Assembly: GCF_002934065.1 (NCBI RefSeq)
Contig: NZ_CP018049.1
Coordinates: 2,850,501 to 2,914,500 of the forward strand
Length of the DNA stretch: 64,000 nucleotides
Source: Pseudomonas orientalis
GTDB taxonomy: Bacteria; Pseudomonadota; Gammaproteobacteria; Pseudomonadales; Pseudomonadaceae
Direction: 5' to 3'
Numbering within the stretch: the stretch's first letter is position 1; every line of letters starts with the position of its first letter. Below are positions 56,537 through 64,000 of the stretch, piece after piece. Made by a program: the position numbers and the translations under genes. The notes below the pieces were generated by a model. It saw nothing but the letters and a program-made list of their open reading frames with translations. It was not told the DNA's origin and did no database searches.

Positions 56537-56687
56537 AAAACCCGGGGCGATTCACTTTGACCTGAAGAGAACCTGCACTGAATCAGTTTCATCGAAAGCC
56601 ACCTCATTCAAGGACTCGTCATGAACACTATGGACATGGCCCGTTGAGAGAGTAGGCGTCAAATACGAATTGGTCGAATCAGTGACT

Positions 56688-56719
56688 TACGTAGCTTATG
56701 AACATATCTGACATAGCAC
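56688..56719 (+). repeat. Right 32-bp direct repeat (candidate attR)
   Basis: Differs from 31232-31263 at one position (TACGTA instead of TACGTG). It ends 3 bp before the dif site, and 95 bp upstream of the restored recombinase start. Confidence 0.7.
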
Positions 56720-56722
56720 CTC

Positions 56723-56750
56723 GTTTAACATAATATACATTATGCGTACT
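56723..56750 (-). other. dif: dif site (XerC/XerD chromosome dimer resolution)
   Basis: On the minus strand the 28 bp contain GCATAATGTATATTATGTTA, the core of E. coli and Pseudomonas dif; only three outer bases differ from E. coli dif. XerC/XerD, activated by FtsK, resolve chromosome dimers here. Its presence sets the replication terminus. All five GGGCAGGG motifs that I found to the left lie on the plus strand (25056, 25350, 32484, 50770, 52834) and the one to the right (57997) on the minus strand, so these KOPS-like motifs point at it from both sides. Confidence 0.93.
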
Positions 56751-56807
56751 AACATGTGCCACTCATGGCTATCCCTGCAGCTGCCTTTCACTCAAAACGG
56801 CCAGGCC

Positions 56808-56831
56808 GAATTTCTCTGAGGCGAGAAATTC
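56808..56831 (-). terminator. Hairpin after the membrane-protein gene
   Basis: GAATTTCTC and GAGAAATTC arms, then GGCCTGGCCGTTTT on the minus strand, 29 bp after the stop of the gene at 56860. Probable terminator; the T run is short and offset. Confidence 0.5.
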
Positions 56832-56859
56832 GCCGTCGTGCACGTGGCCCCCCTTGTGG

Positions 56860-57519
56860 TTAACGCTTGTCCGGATAATCCACTATGGTTTCGTGCTGAA
56901 GGACCTTCCCGTTCACTTCCAGCGTTATCGTTTTGCGGATGCGTGTCCCACTGAATTGGCCTGAACACAGAATCGGCTTTTCACGCCGCAAGAGCCCGTC
57001 GGTAATTAGATTAACGCCTAGTGCTCCGCCCAAAAGTCCCATCAGGCCTGCAAGAAAACTCATGGATTGGGTTATCGTGTCGAAGACTGGTTCAAGCATG
57101 CTTTGGATGTCGGGCGGCTCTGCGCATGGGACATTGGTCTGTTTGGTTTTTTCACAAGCACGCGACCAACTTACCAGCGATGCAGCAACCGTATCCGCAG
57201 CTTTAAGCTGCTGGTCGTGCTTGAAATCGATGAACGCGTACCAGATATACGTGCCTGGCGCCACAGAAAAAACCACCATAAACGCGCCGTAAATCATATG
57301 CTTACGCGCTATATTGAGGGCACCGAAATTTTTCTCCGAACGGATTATCCTGTAGATAATCCCTGTCACGGCCACCCAGACCAGGAACGCGGCGACGTAC
57401 TGCAGCCAAAAATCGTTTAGCTCAGTGTTGCTCCCTATGAAATTCATCCATTTATCCCTGATGTTTCCCACTATCGCTTCCACGCTCACTACGGCCCTCA
57501 CATCCCAAGTTTTGAACAT
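56860..57519 (-). CDS. Hypothetical membrane protein
   Basis: 219 residues. Two membrane segments are clear near residues 40-60 (YVAAFLVWVAVTGIIY) and 73-95 (MIYGAFMVVFSVAPGTYIWYAF), and a third near 148-170 (SFLAGLMGLLGGALGVNLIT), with a soluble C-terminal strand region. Cys pair in the loop (RACEKTKQTNVPCAEPP). Family not recognised. It is the first gene on the far side of dif. The 69-bp region upstream of its start has an AT-rich inverted repeat. Confidence 0.65.
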   Translation of the reverse strand: MFKTWDVRAVVSVEAIVGNIRDKWMNFIGSNTELNDFWLQYVAAFLVWVAVTGIIYRIIRSEKNFGALNIARKHMIYGAFMVVFSVAPGTYIWYAFIDFKHDQQLKAADTVAASLVSWSRACEKTKQTNVPCAEPPDIQSMLEPVFDTITQSMSFLAGLMGLLGGALGVNLITDGLLRREKPILCSGQFSGTRIRKTITLEVNGKVLQHETIVDYPDKR

Positions 57520-57588
57520 AACTCAACTAAATGACTATTTAGTTTAGTTATTATATGTGGCACCTGTCCTTACCCACCACAAAACGCT

Positions 57589-58272
57589 TCAATAACCACT
57601 CGCTGCCGTCATCGCACCACCTACAATCGCAATCCCTGAGCTGCTGCCCAAGCGTGTGGCCCCGGCTTCAATCATCTTCAATGCCGTCGGATAATCGCGC
57701 ACGCCGCCGGATGCCTTCACCCCAACCCCGGTACCCACTGTTCTACGCATCAGTGCCACGTCTTCGACCGTAGCGCCGCTTCGACTGAACCCGGTGGACG
57801 TCTTGACGAAGGCCACACCCAGGTCACGGCAGATCTCGCAGGCTTGAACCTTCTGCTTGTCGTCCAGCAAGCAGGTTTCCAGGATGACCTTCAACGGCAC
57901 GGCGCCGCAAGCCTGGAGGACCCGTGCGATGTCTTCGCGCACGGCGTCCAGCAGCCCGTCCTTCAACCAGCCGATATTGAGCACCATGTCGATCTCCCCT
58001 GCCCCGGCGGCAATCGCCCGTTGGGCTTCGAAAGCCTTGGTATCGCTCAATCCGGCGCCCAGTGGAAAGCCGACCACGGCGCAAATCACCACCCTGTCGT
58101 CGGTCAGGCACGAAGCGGCGTAAGGCACCTGCGCGGAATTGAGGCACACCGAATAAAAGCCATGCTCGCGGGCTTCCTCGCACAAGGTGCGGATCTGTGC
58201 ATGGGAGGCGTCGGGCGCCAATAACGTGTGATCGATGTACTTGGCCAATGCGGCGGGTGGGAGACTGTTCAT
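57589..58272 (-). CDS. deoC: Deoxyribose-phosphate aldolase
   Basis: 227 residues, the shorter class of DeoC. The Schiff-base Lys is in [17 protein letters not shown] and the second Lys in [25 protein letters not shown] holds the conserved Asp. It splits 2-deoxyribose-5-phosphate into acetaldehyde and glyceraldehyde-3-phosphate, the step after DeoK. It is divergent from the DeoR-type regulator, with two operator repeats between them. Confidence 0.95.
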   Translation of the reverse strand: MNSLPPAALAKYIDHTLLAPDASHAQIRTLCEEAREHGFYSVCLNSAQVPYAASCLTDDRVVICAVVGFPLGAGLSDTKAFEAQRAIAAGAGEIDMVLNIGWLKDGLLDAVREDIARVLQACGAVPLKVILETCLLDDKQKVQACEICRDLGVAFVKTSTGFSRSGATVEDVALMRRTVGTGVGVKASGGVRDYPTALKMIEAGATRLGSSSGIAIVGGAMTAASGY

Positions 58273-58339
58273 TTAATGGGCCCTTGCCTGTATGTTGCCA
58301 ATGATTGTGAGGCGCTTGTTCCAGCACTCACATAATTTC

Positions 58340-58374
58340 GTTACAATATTAACAATTAATGTTACTTATTTAAC
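58340..58374. promoter_or_regulatory. Two DeoR-type operator repeats
   Basis: GTTACAATATTAAC (58340-58353) and GTTACTTATTTAAC (58361-58374), 21 bp or two helical turns apart, in the deoC-deoQ promoter region. A third copy, GTTATTTAAATAAC, stands before deoK. Candidate DeoQ sites. Confidence 0.65.
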
Positions 58375-58400
58375 ACCAATAATCAAGCCCAGGAAGACTC

Positions 58401-59159
58401 GTGGACAGTAGAAAAGCCGAGCGATTGAAGCTTATTCAACAAGCGCTGCAGGACCAGAACGCCATCCACTTAAAGGAAATGGCCGCGCTGCTGGACGTTT
58501 CCGAGATGACCCTGCGCCGCGATCTCAACCACTTCAGCGATCACCTGCGGCTGCTGGGGGGCTATATCACCCGGCTCGGCAATGACAGCGGAGAGTACCG
58601 GGTAGCCGAGCAGGACACGCGCCACGTCGAGGAAAAACGCCGCATCGGCAAACTCGCCGCTTCGTTGATCCACGCCGGTGATACGGTATTTTTCGACTGT
58701 GGCACCACCTCGCCTTTTGTCGTTGATTTCATCCCCGATGCGCTGGAGTTCACGGCGGTCTGCAGCTCATTGAACGTGCTGCTCAAGCTGCAGAACAAAG
58801 CCAATTGCCACATCGTCTTGTGCGGCGGCACTTTTCACCGCAAGAACCAGGTCTTCGAGAGCAGCGCCGAAAGCAGCATCCTCGATAGCGTGCGCCTGAC
58901 GTGGGCCTTTGTGACCGCCGCCGGCGTCAGCCAGGCGTTTGGCGTAACGTGCTTCAACTTCAATGAAGTCGAGGTCAAGCAAAAGGTCATGCGCCAGGCT
59001 CAGCAACGCGTATTGCTCGCCGATTTCAGTAAGTTCGACACAGTGCGCACCGCGCACTTCGCCGCGCTTGAGGATTTTCAGTACGTGGTCAGCGACAAGA
59101 AAATCCCCCGCAACTATAAGGACGTCATTCAGGCCAATGGCGCGCAATTGTTGGTTTAA
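58401..59159 (+). CDS. deoQ: DeoR-family repressor of deoxyribose catabolism
   Basis: 252 residues. N-terminal DeoR HTH (RLKLIQQALQDQNAIHLKEMAALLDVSEMTLRRDLN) and sugar-phosphate-sensing domain with FFDCGTTSPFVVDFIP and VTAAGVSQAFGVTCFNFNEVEVK. By analogy with Salmonella DeoQ it represses the deo genes until deoxyribose-5-phosphate or a related inducer appears. Its end overlaps the convergent deoX by 4 bp. Confidence 0.9.
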   Translation: MDSRKAERLKLIQQALQDQNAIHLKEMAALLDVSEMTLRRDLNHFSDHLRLLGGYITRLGNDSGEYRVAEQDTRHVEEKRRIGKLAASLIHAGDTVFFDCGTTSPFVVDFIPDALEFTAVCSSLNVLLKLQNKANCHIVLCGGTFHRKNQVFESSAESSILDSVRLTWAFVTAAGVSQAFGVTCFNFNEVEVKQKVMRQAQQRVLLADFSKFDTVRTAHFAALEDFQYVVSDKKIPRNYKDVIQANGAQLLV

Positions 59160-60202
59160 TCCAACAACCGCTGCCGTTCCTGCACACTCAAATACCCGGT
59201 ACTGACACTGAATGAAGCGCTGGCTCCGGCCGCCAGCAGACGCACATGGCCTTTGGCTTTCTCGGCGTTGTAGCCCTCTGGCTCGCAGGTGGACGGCAAC
59301 ACGAACGCTGCCACTTGCTGATCCGGCGTGTGCAGGATCCAGCGTGCGGCATGCGCAAATTGCTCGGGACGGTAGCGGGTGTAGAACGCTGCACCGCTGG
59401 GATGATCCAGCAGAAAATGCGCCTGGCCCGTGGCGTCTGTGCCAACCTCGTCGAAGAAAAACACGATCTCGGGGTCGTACAATGCCGGCCGCTCCAGGCA
59501 GGCCAATTGCGCAGGCTGCTCGGCCAACTGCGCCATGTAGGCGCTCCATGCCGGCGTCGGCTTGACATGGTCCGGCACGCTGGTGCGCAGACGCTGGCGC
59601 TGCGTGCCCAATGGCTCGACAAAGCGGGCGCCGTCCACGTACGCGTAGTTCATGTGGGCCATGTACATCAGGTCCATGGGCTTGCCGGCCAGGTTCGTCA
59701 CCTGCATGTCGATATCGAACACGGCCGAGTCGGCGCGCAGCGTCACGCTGGGGCTCGCTCGGTAGCGATCGCCGAACCCCTTGGCATATTCATACGAGCC
59801 TCCCAGGCGTAAAACGCCCTCGCCCACCTCCAACCAGGCCGTGTCCATGGGCGCGCAGGGCATTTCACCGTGCAAGGCGTGCGTGTCATCCGGCGCCGGG
59901 CAGCCGTTGCGCAGCAGGCCACTGTGAAACATGAAGCAGCCGTAAGTATCGATTACTGTGGGGCTGGGCCGAGGTTGCTCGAACAGGTTACTCATGGTCA
60001 AGTCGCAACCGTCGAACACGGCGGACCAGATCATCTGCCCTTGAAAAGGCAGGATCACCAGTCGCCCACGGCTATTGTTCAGGCTCACGGCCAGCACGCC
60101 GGACTGGTAGGCCCAGGCACTGACCTTGAAGGCCGACGATTGCAGGAGGATCCTCTCCTGCTCGGCAAACACCGCAGGGTACAGCGCGATACGTGTATTC
60201 AT
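59156..60202 (-). CDS. deoX: DUF4432 aldose-epimerase-like protein, DeoX type
   Basis: 348 residues from the ATG at 60202, which overlaps the transporter stop by 4 bp; the ORF extends 87 bp further without support. Galactose-mutarotase-like fold: GRLVILPFQGQMIWSAVFDG, YGCFMFHSGLLRNGCP, HALHGEMPCAPMD, YMAHMNYAYVDGARFV. In Salmonella the deoX neighbour is thought to be a mutarotase of deoxyribose. Third gene of the operon deoK-deoP-deoX. Confidence 0.82.
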   Translation of the reverse strand: MNTRIALYPAVFAEQERILLQSSAFKVSAWAYQSGVLAVSLNNSRGRLVILPFQGQMIWSAVFDGCDLTMSNLFEQPRPSPTVIDTYGCFMFHSGLLRNGCPAPDDTHALHGEMPCAPMDTAWLEVGEGVLRLGGSYEYAKGFGDRYRASPSVTLRADSAVFDIDMQVTNLAGKPMDLMYMAHMNYAYVDGARFVEPLGTQRQRLRTSVPDHVKPTPAWSAYMAQLAEQPAQLACLERPALYDPEIVFFFDEVGTDATGQAHFLLDHPSGAAFYTRYRPEQFAHAARWILHTPDQQVAAFVLPSTCEPEGYNAEKAKGHVRLLAAGASASFSVSTGYLSVQERQRLLD

Positions 60203-61530
60203 GAGGCCACCGCCCTGGTCGCGCCCACCGGTAAGGTGTCGGATTGGCGCATGCACTTGAGCGCATAAATCACAATCACAATGAAACACAGCAACGGCAC
60301 GCTGTAAGCCAGTTGCATGTTGCCGCCGCTGGCGTCGGACAACAGGCCCTGGAAGATCGGGATCACCCCGCCGCCGACGATGCTCATCACCAGCAATGAA
60401 CCGCCGACGCCGGTGTCTTCACCCAGGCCATCGATGGTCAGGCCGTAGATGGTCGGCCAGCAGGGGCCGAGGAAGATACTTACGCCAACCGCGGCATACA
60501 CCGCCGAAATGTTCGGCACCAGAATGGTGTAGGCCAGCAGCACGATGCACAGCACCCCGTAGATCGCGAGTACCTTGGCGGGGTGCAGGCGCCGCATCAA
60601 CAGGTTGGCGATCAGCTTGCCGACAAAGTAGGCGGCAAAAGTGGTCAGCAGAAACCACGAGGCGCTGCGTTCATTCATACCGCCCATTTGCATGGCCAGG
60701 CGAATGGTGAAGCTCCATACGCCAACCTGTGCGCCCACATAGAGAAACTGCGCCAATACGCCAAAGGTAAAGCGCGGATTACGCCACAGCCGCCCCAGGC
60801 TTTGACCCAGGCTGCCAGGCTTGCTGCCGGCGGGCTTGTTGCCCTTGCACGCAGGGAACCGCGTAATGGCGATCAGGATAAATATCAGCACCAGCACTGC
60901 AATCATCCACTTGTAGGGCAACAGCGTGGACTGGATCATTTGCAACTGCTGCACCGCTGCCTCGGAAGCGCTCATCCGAGCCAGCTGTTCAGTGGTGGCG
61001 TCGGTGTCCTTGAACATCACGAAACTGCCCACATACACCCCGGCCATGGCGCCGAACGGGTGAAAGGTCTGCGAAATATTCAAGCGCCGGGTCCCGGTTT
61101 CCCGGGGCCCCATCAGTGTCGAGTAGGTGTTGCAGGCGGTTTCCAGGAACGACAGGCCGGCGGCGATCACAAACAGCGCCAGCAGGAACATGCCGTACTT
61201 GGCCGTGGACGCGGCCGGGAAAAACAACAGGCAACCCAACATGTACAGCAACAGTCCGATCAGAATCGTGCTCTTGTAGCTGAAACGCCGAACCACCATC
61301 GCGGCCGGAATCGCCACAAAAAAGTAGCCCAGGTAAAACGCCGATTGCACGAAGGCCGTCTGGAAATCACTCAGCAAAAACGCTTTCTTGAAGTGGGCGA
61401 TCAGCACGTCGTTCATGCTCGCGGCCGCCGCCCATAGGGCAAAGATGCTGCACAGCAGGATAAAGGCGAACCAGGGCGTGCGGTTCAGGTAGAAACCATC
61501 GGGTGTCTGTTGCAGCGCAGGTTTGTTCAT
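60199..61530 (-). CDS. deoP: FucP-like MFS sugar permease, deoxyribose type
   Basis: 443 residues from the ATG at 61530 (GGAGAA upstream). Twelve membrane segments; signature of the FucP branch in FVQSAFYLGYFFVAIPAAMVVRRFSYK, FLETACNTYSTLMGPRETGTRRLNISQTFHPFGAMAGVY and the late GPCWPTIYGLTIDGLG. It should import 2-deoxyribose by proton symport. It lies 28 bp after deoK and overlaps deoX by 4 bp. Confidence 0.9.
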   Translation of the reverse strand: MNKPALQQTPDGFYLNRTPWFAFILLCSIFALWAAAASMNDVLIAHFKKAFLLSDFQTAFVQSAFYLGYFFVAIPAAMVVRRFSYKSTILIGLLLYMLGCLLFFPAASTAKYGMFLLALFVIAAGLSFLETACNTYSTLMGPRETGTRRLNISQTFHPFGAMAGVYVGSFVMFKDTDATTEQLARMSASEAAVQQLQMIQSTLLPYKWMIAVLVLIFILIAITRFPACKGNKPAGSKPGSLGQSLGRLWRNPRFTFGVLAQFLYVGAQVGVWSFTIRLAMQMGGMNERSASWFLLTTFAAYFVGKLIANLLMRRLHPAKVLAIYGVLCIVLLAYTILVPNISAVYAAVGVSIFLGPCWPTIYGLTIDGLGEDTGVGGSLLVMSIVGGGVIPIFQGLLSDASGGNMQLAYSVPLLCFIVIVIYALKCMRQSDTLPVGATRAVAS

Positions 61531-61558
61531 TATTGTTCTCCGGGCTGGGGTGAGGGTG

Positions 61559-62479
61559 TCAGCGCTGTTGCTCAAAGCGATTGAACGTTTCACTGTCGGG
61601 ATAGGAACTCTGCGTACCCAGCCCCATGACCGAGCAGGCGGAATACGCCACCGCCTGCTCCATGGCCTGACGAATATGGCGGTCGCGGTTCCAGTGGTGA
61701 ATGAAACATCCGATAAAGGCATCCCCGGCACCGGTGGTATCGCGGGCTTCAACCCGTACCCCTGGCACCTGGAACTCGCCCTCCTCCCCCACGTACAGCG
61801 CCCCGTGCTCGCCGAGGGTCACGATCACGTGGCGGATGCCGCGGGTCACCAGGCTACGGGCGGCGGTCTGGGCCGATTGCGGCGAGTCCACAATGTGGCC
61901 GCTGATCAGCGCCAGTTCCGATTCGTTGGGGATCAGGAAGTCAAGGTGCGCCAGGTGCTCACGACTCAAACCGGCCAGGGCCGGTGCAGGGTTGAGGAGT
62001 ACCGCGATACCGTGCCTGTGAGCGAATTCGATGGCGTGGTAGACCGTGTCAAGATTGATCTCCAACTGCAGCACAATCAGCGTGCATTCGCGAAGGTCGG
62101 CGGCAGCCGCCTCGATGTCCGCTGGCAGCAAATGCGCATTGGCACCCTTGACGATCAAAATGCTGTTGTGAGAGTCGGCTCGAACAAAAATCGGCGCGAC
62201 GCCGCTGGAAACGCCAGGCACGCGCTGCACATAACGGGTGTCGATACCAAAGCGCTGGAAGTTGGCCACTGTGTTGTCGGCAAACATATCGTCGCCGACC
62301 TTGCTCAGCATCAGGACATCAGCCCCAAGCTTGGCGGCAGCCACCGCCTGGTTGGCCCCCTTGCCGCCGCAACCCATGGCAAAGCCAGGCGCTTCAAGGG
62401 TTTCGCCCTGAACCGGCATGCGGTCGATATAGGTAATCAAATCCACCATGTTGCTGCCGATGACTGCGATCTTACTCAT
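61559..62479 (-). CDS. deoK: PfkB-family sugar kinase, deoxyribokinase type
   Basis: 306 residues. Ribokinase motifs: IGSNMVDLITYIDRMP, FAMGCGGKGANQAVAAAKLGADV and the catalytic DTTGAGDAFIGCF. With deoP, deoX, deoC and a DeoR regulator next to it, the substrate is most likely 2-deoxy-D-ribose rather than ribose. First gene of its operon; an operator repeat lies 54 bp upstream. Confidence 0.88.
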   Translation of the reverse strand: MSKIAVIGSNMVDLITYIDRMPVQGETLEAPGFAMGCGGKGANQAVAAAKLGADVLMLSKVGDDMFADNTVANFQRFGIDTRYVQRVPGVSSGVAPIFVRADSHNSILIVKGANAHLLPADIEAAAADLRECTLIVLQLEINLDTVYHAIEFAHRHGIAVLLNPAPALAGLSREHLAHLDFLIPNESELALISGHIVDSPQSAQTAARSLVTRGIRHVIVTLGEHGALYVGEEGEFQVPGVRVEARDTTGAGDAFIGCFIHHWNRDRHIRQAMEQAVAYSACSVMGLGTQSSYPDSETFNRFEQQR

Positions 62480-62532
62480 TGCTATTCCACCTTGTTACGA
62501 CCGGACGAGGCAGGCCATGCCGCTCTTGTTTT

Positions 62533-62546
62533 GTTATTTAAATAAC
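62533..62546. promoter_or_regulatory. DeoR-type operator before deoK
   Basis: Perfect palindrome GTTATTTAAATAAC, the third member of the GTTA-N6-TAAC set. Confidence 0.65.
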
Positions 62547-62676
62547 ATAAGGTGTGAATATTCAATCTTTTTTTTGCGCGAACGATTCAAAGCGTCGTAC
62601 GAACAGGCACGGACGATGGTCGGGCATCAAGCGCCGGGACGCGACCTTGAGCCGTTGCTGAATGATCATTTCACGC

Positions 62677-62703
62677 AAAAAAAACCGGCTCACCAGGAGC
62701 CGG
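62677..62703 (-). terminator. Terminator of the chemoreceptor gene
   Basis: CCGGCTC and GAGCCGG arms with a 5-base loop. On the minus strand eight T residues follow. Lies 18 bp after the stop. Confidence 0.85.
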
Positions 62704-62720
62704 CCAGAAATATGCCTGCG

Positions 62721-64000
62721 TTAGAGTCTGAAACGATCCACGGACTGCGACAATTTGCCGGCCAAGCCGGCCAATTCATCGGTGGTCGAGGCGGTATCAC
62801 CAATAACGCGGCTGTTGCTTTGCGACATGCCGGCGATCATCTCCACCTGATGGGCAATTTCGTTGCTGGCCAGGCTCTGTTCACTGATGGTGCGGGAGAT
62901 ATCATTCACCAGCTCAGTGGTATTGAGCGTGGCCTGGAGGATCTCGCGGATCGCGCGTTCCACGTCGGCCGTGACGGCCATGCCCTTGTCCACTTGAGCA
63001 ACGCCCTCCTCCATGCTGGTCACGGCTTCACGAGTGTTCTGCTGGATACGCCCGACCATGCTGGCGATTTCCTGGGTCGATGCGCTGGTGCGTCCCGCCA
63101 GGCTGCGTACTTCATCGGCGACCACCGCAAAGCCGCGGCCTTGCTCACCGGCGCGGGCGGCTTCGATGGCGGCGTTGAGGGCCAGCAAGTTGGTCTGGTC
63201 GGCGATGCCCTTGATCACCTGGATTATGCTGAAGATTGCTTCGGACTCTTTGTCCAGGGTGCGGATCACTTGGGCCGATTGCTGGGCCGAGCGTGCGATG
63301 CCGTCCATATCGCTGACCACCTGATGAATGATCCGTCCGCCGTCCTTGGCCAGGGTTTCAGCCTGGTTGGCCATGTCCAGCGCGTGCCCGGCATGACGGG
63401 TGATTTCTTCGATGCTGGCGGTCATTTCACTCGCGGCGGCGGCCATGGTGCTGGCGGCCTCGCTTTGCTGCTGGCTGCTGCCCGCCACCTCATGACAGCC
63501 CTGGCTCAGGCGTTCGCTTACACCGTTGACGTCATGGGCATTGCTGCGCACCACGTCGATCATGCCGCGCAAATCGCGCTGCATGGTGGCGAGGCTGCGA
63601 ATCAGCGTACTGGCTTCGTCCTGGTTGCGCGGCTCGACAATCGGTTCGCTCAAGTTGCCGTGGGCGATGCTGTCGGCAATGCGGCTGGCGGTGCGCAATG
63701 GTCCCATGATGCTCAGGATCACCCAGCGTCCCTGGGCCAGCAGCAGCAAAAGGCTGGCGCCCAGGACCACGCCCAGGATCCAGTTGGCGTTACTGATGGC
63801 TTGCCGGGTGCCGCTGCTGGTGTGCAGGGTATTGGTCTCGATCAGTTCACTCAGCGCGGCCATTTGGTCCTCCAACTGGCTGAACGCCGCATTGAAGGTC
63901 CCAAGCTCCCCACGCGCGGCCTCGGGATCGGCCAGAGCCAGCGCGACGATGCGCTCGCCGGCGCTTACGTAGGTTTCCAGGCTGGGTTTGATTTTTTCCA
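62721..64000 (-). CDS. Methyl-accepting chemotaxis protein, 3' part (cut by window edge)
   Basis: The frame stays open to base 64000, so the N-terminus lies outside the window; at least 425 residues are present. From the right: the end of a helical periplasmic ligand domain (SAGERIVALALADPEAARGEL), a membrane segment (NWILGVVLGASLLLLLAQG), a HAMP domain (GPLRTASRIADSIAHGNLSEPI) and the signalling domain with the hairpin tip [40 protein letters not shown]. It senses an external signal and controls CheA; the ligand cannot be named from this part. Confidence 0.95.
   Translation of the reverse strand, partial: EKIKPSLETYVSAGERIVALALADPEAARGELGTFNAAFSQLEDQMAALSELIETNTLHTSSGTRQAISNANWILGVVLGASLLLLLAQGRWVILSIMGPLRTASRIADSIAHGNLSEPIVEPRNQDEASTLIRSLATMQRDLRGMIDVVRSNAHDVNGVSERLSQGCHEVAGSSQQQSEAASTMAAAASEMTASIEEITRHAGHALDMANQAETLAKDGGRIIHQVVSDMDGIARSAQQSAQVIRTLDKESEAIFSIIQVIKGIADQTNLLALNAAIEAARAGEQGRGFAVVADEVRSLAGRTSASTQEIASMVGRIQQNTREAVTSMEEGVAQVDKGMAVTADVERAIREILQATLNTTELVNDISRTISEQSLASNEIAHQVEMIAGMSQSNSRVIGDTASTTDELAGLAGKLSQSVDRFRL

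Larger units (their letters stand above)
55324..56554. mobile_element. IS3-family insertion sequence, 1231 bp
   Basis: Terminal inverted repeats begin TGAATCGCCCC at both ends and remain similar for about 33 bp (left CTAGTTTCGTAGACACC, right CGGGTTTTCTAGACACT). A 3-bp target duplication CTT flanks it (55321-55323 and 56555-56557). It encodes OrfA and OrfB in overlapping frames. Intact in appearance, so probably active or recent. Confidence 0.93.
31232..56719. mobile_element. Recombinase-trio genomic island with defence cargo, abutting dif
   Basis: About 25.5 kb bounded by 32-bp direct repeats. The right end carries three tyrosine recombinase genes and a small coiled-coil gene on the minus strand; the rest is cargo: two large STAND NTPases, a Gabija-like pair with a PIN-like gene, and an HhH-type gene. 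Codon use and base composition of the cargo and recombinases are less GC-rich and less regular than in the flanking housekeeping genes. The gene plan resembles Tn554 (TnpA, TnpB, TnpC) and other multi-recombinase cargo elements. The right repeat ends 3 bp from the dif site. Confidence 0.7.

Noticed and set aside
58767..59549. 260-residue open frame on the minus strand
   Set aside because: Antisense to deoQ and out of frame with deoX, both well supported.

Overview
The window reads as a chromosomal segment of a Pseudomonas of the fluorescens group, close to the replication terminus. A complete phenazine cluster (phzABCDEFG with phzR and phzI) whose proteins look like those of known fluorescent pseudomonads, a P. 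fluorescens-type metallothionein, and a site at 56723-56750 that matches bacterial dif almost exactly all point this way. The window opens inside a gene at the left edge and closes inside a chemoreceptor gene at the right edge. I see no tRNA, rRNA or CRISPR array.

Layout. 1-3095: an unusual three-gene operon (unknown protein, a Hint-domain protein with a C-terminal zinc-peptidase motif, a Cys-rich protein). 3108-8538: metallothionein with a one-base frameshift, a small ORF, a LysR/oxidoreductase divergon, a stand-alone HypX-like protein and a thymidylate-kinase-like protein. 8573-16686: the phenazine operon on the minus strand, with phzR divergent from phzA and convergent with phzI, and two phz boxes. 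16811-19348: a DUF1349-type protein, a small ORF and a double-PAS chemoreceptor-like protein. 19373-29965: an SDR reductase, TetR regulator, FadL-type porin, a tripartite RND pump and a KAS II enzyme. Four copies of an inverted repeat GTGAC-N14-GTCAC stand in the promoter regions of this block and suggest one TetR regulon.

31232-56719: a mobile defence island of about 25.5 kb, bounded by a 32-bp direct repeat (one mismatch). Its right copy ends 3 bp from dif. At the right end lies an operon of three large tyrosine recombinases plus a small coiled-coil protein, comparable in plan to Tn554 TnpA/TnpB/TnpC and to recombinase-trio elements. The cargo is an HhH-type protein, a giant STAND NTPase with an N-terminal Cap4-like nuclease region and an overlapping partner gene, a NACHT-type NTPase with a C-terminal PD-(D/E)XK-like nuclease, and a Gabija-like pair (OLD/TOPRIM ATPase plus UvrD helicase) followed by a PIN-like protein. 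An IS3-family element (55324-56554, 3-bp target duplication) has cut off the first 12 codons of the leading recombinase gene, so the island may now be stuck.

56860-64000: chromosome on the far side of dif. It carries a membrane protein, a 2-deoxyribose catabolic block resembling Salmonella deoQKPX plus deoC, with DeoR-type operator repeats, and the 3' part of a methyl-accepting chemotaxis protein.
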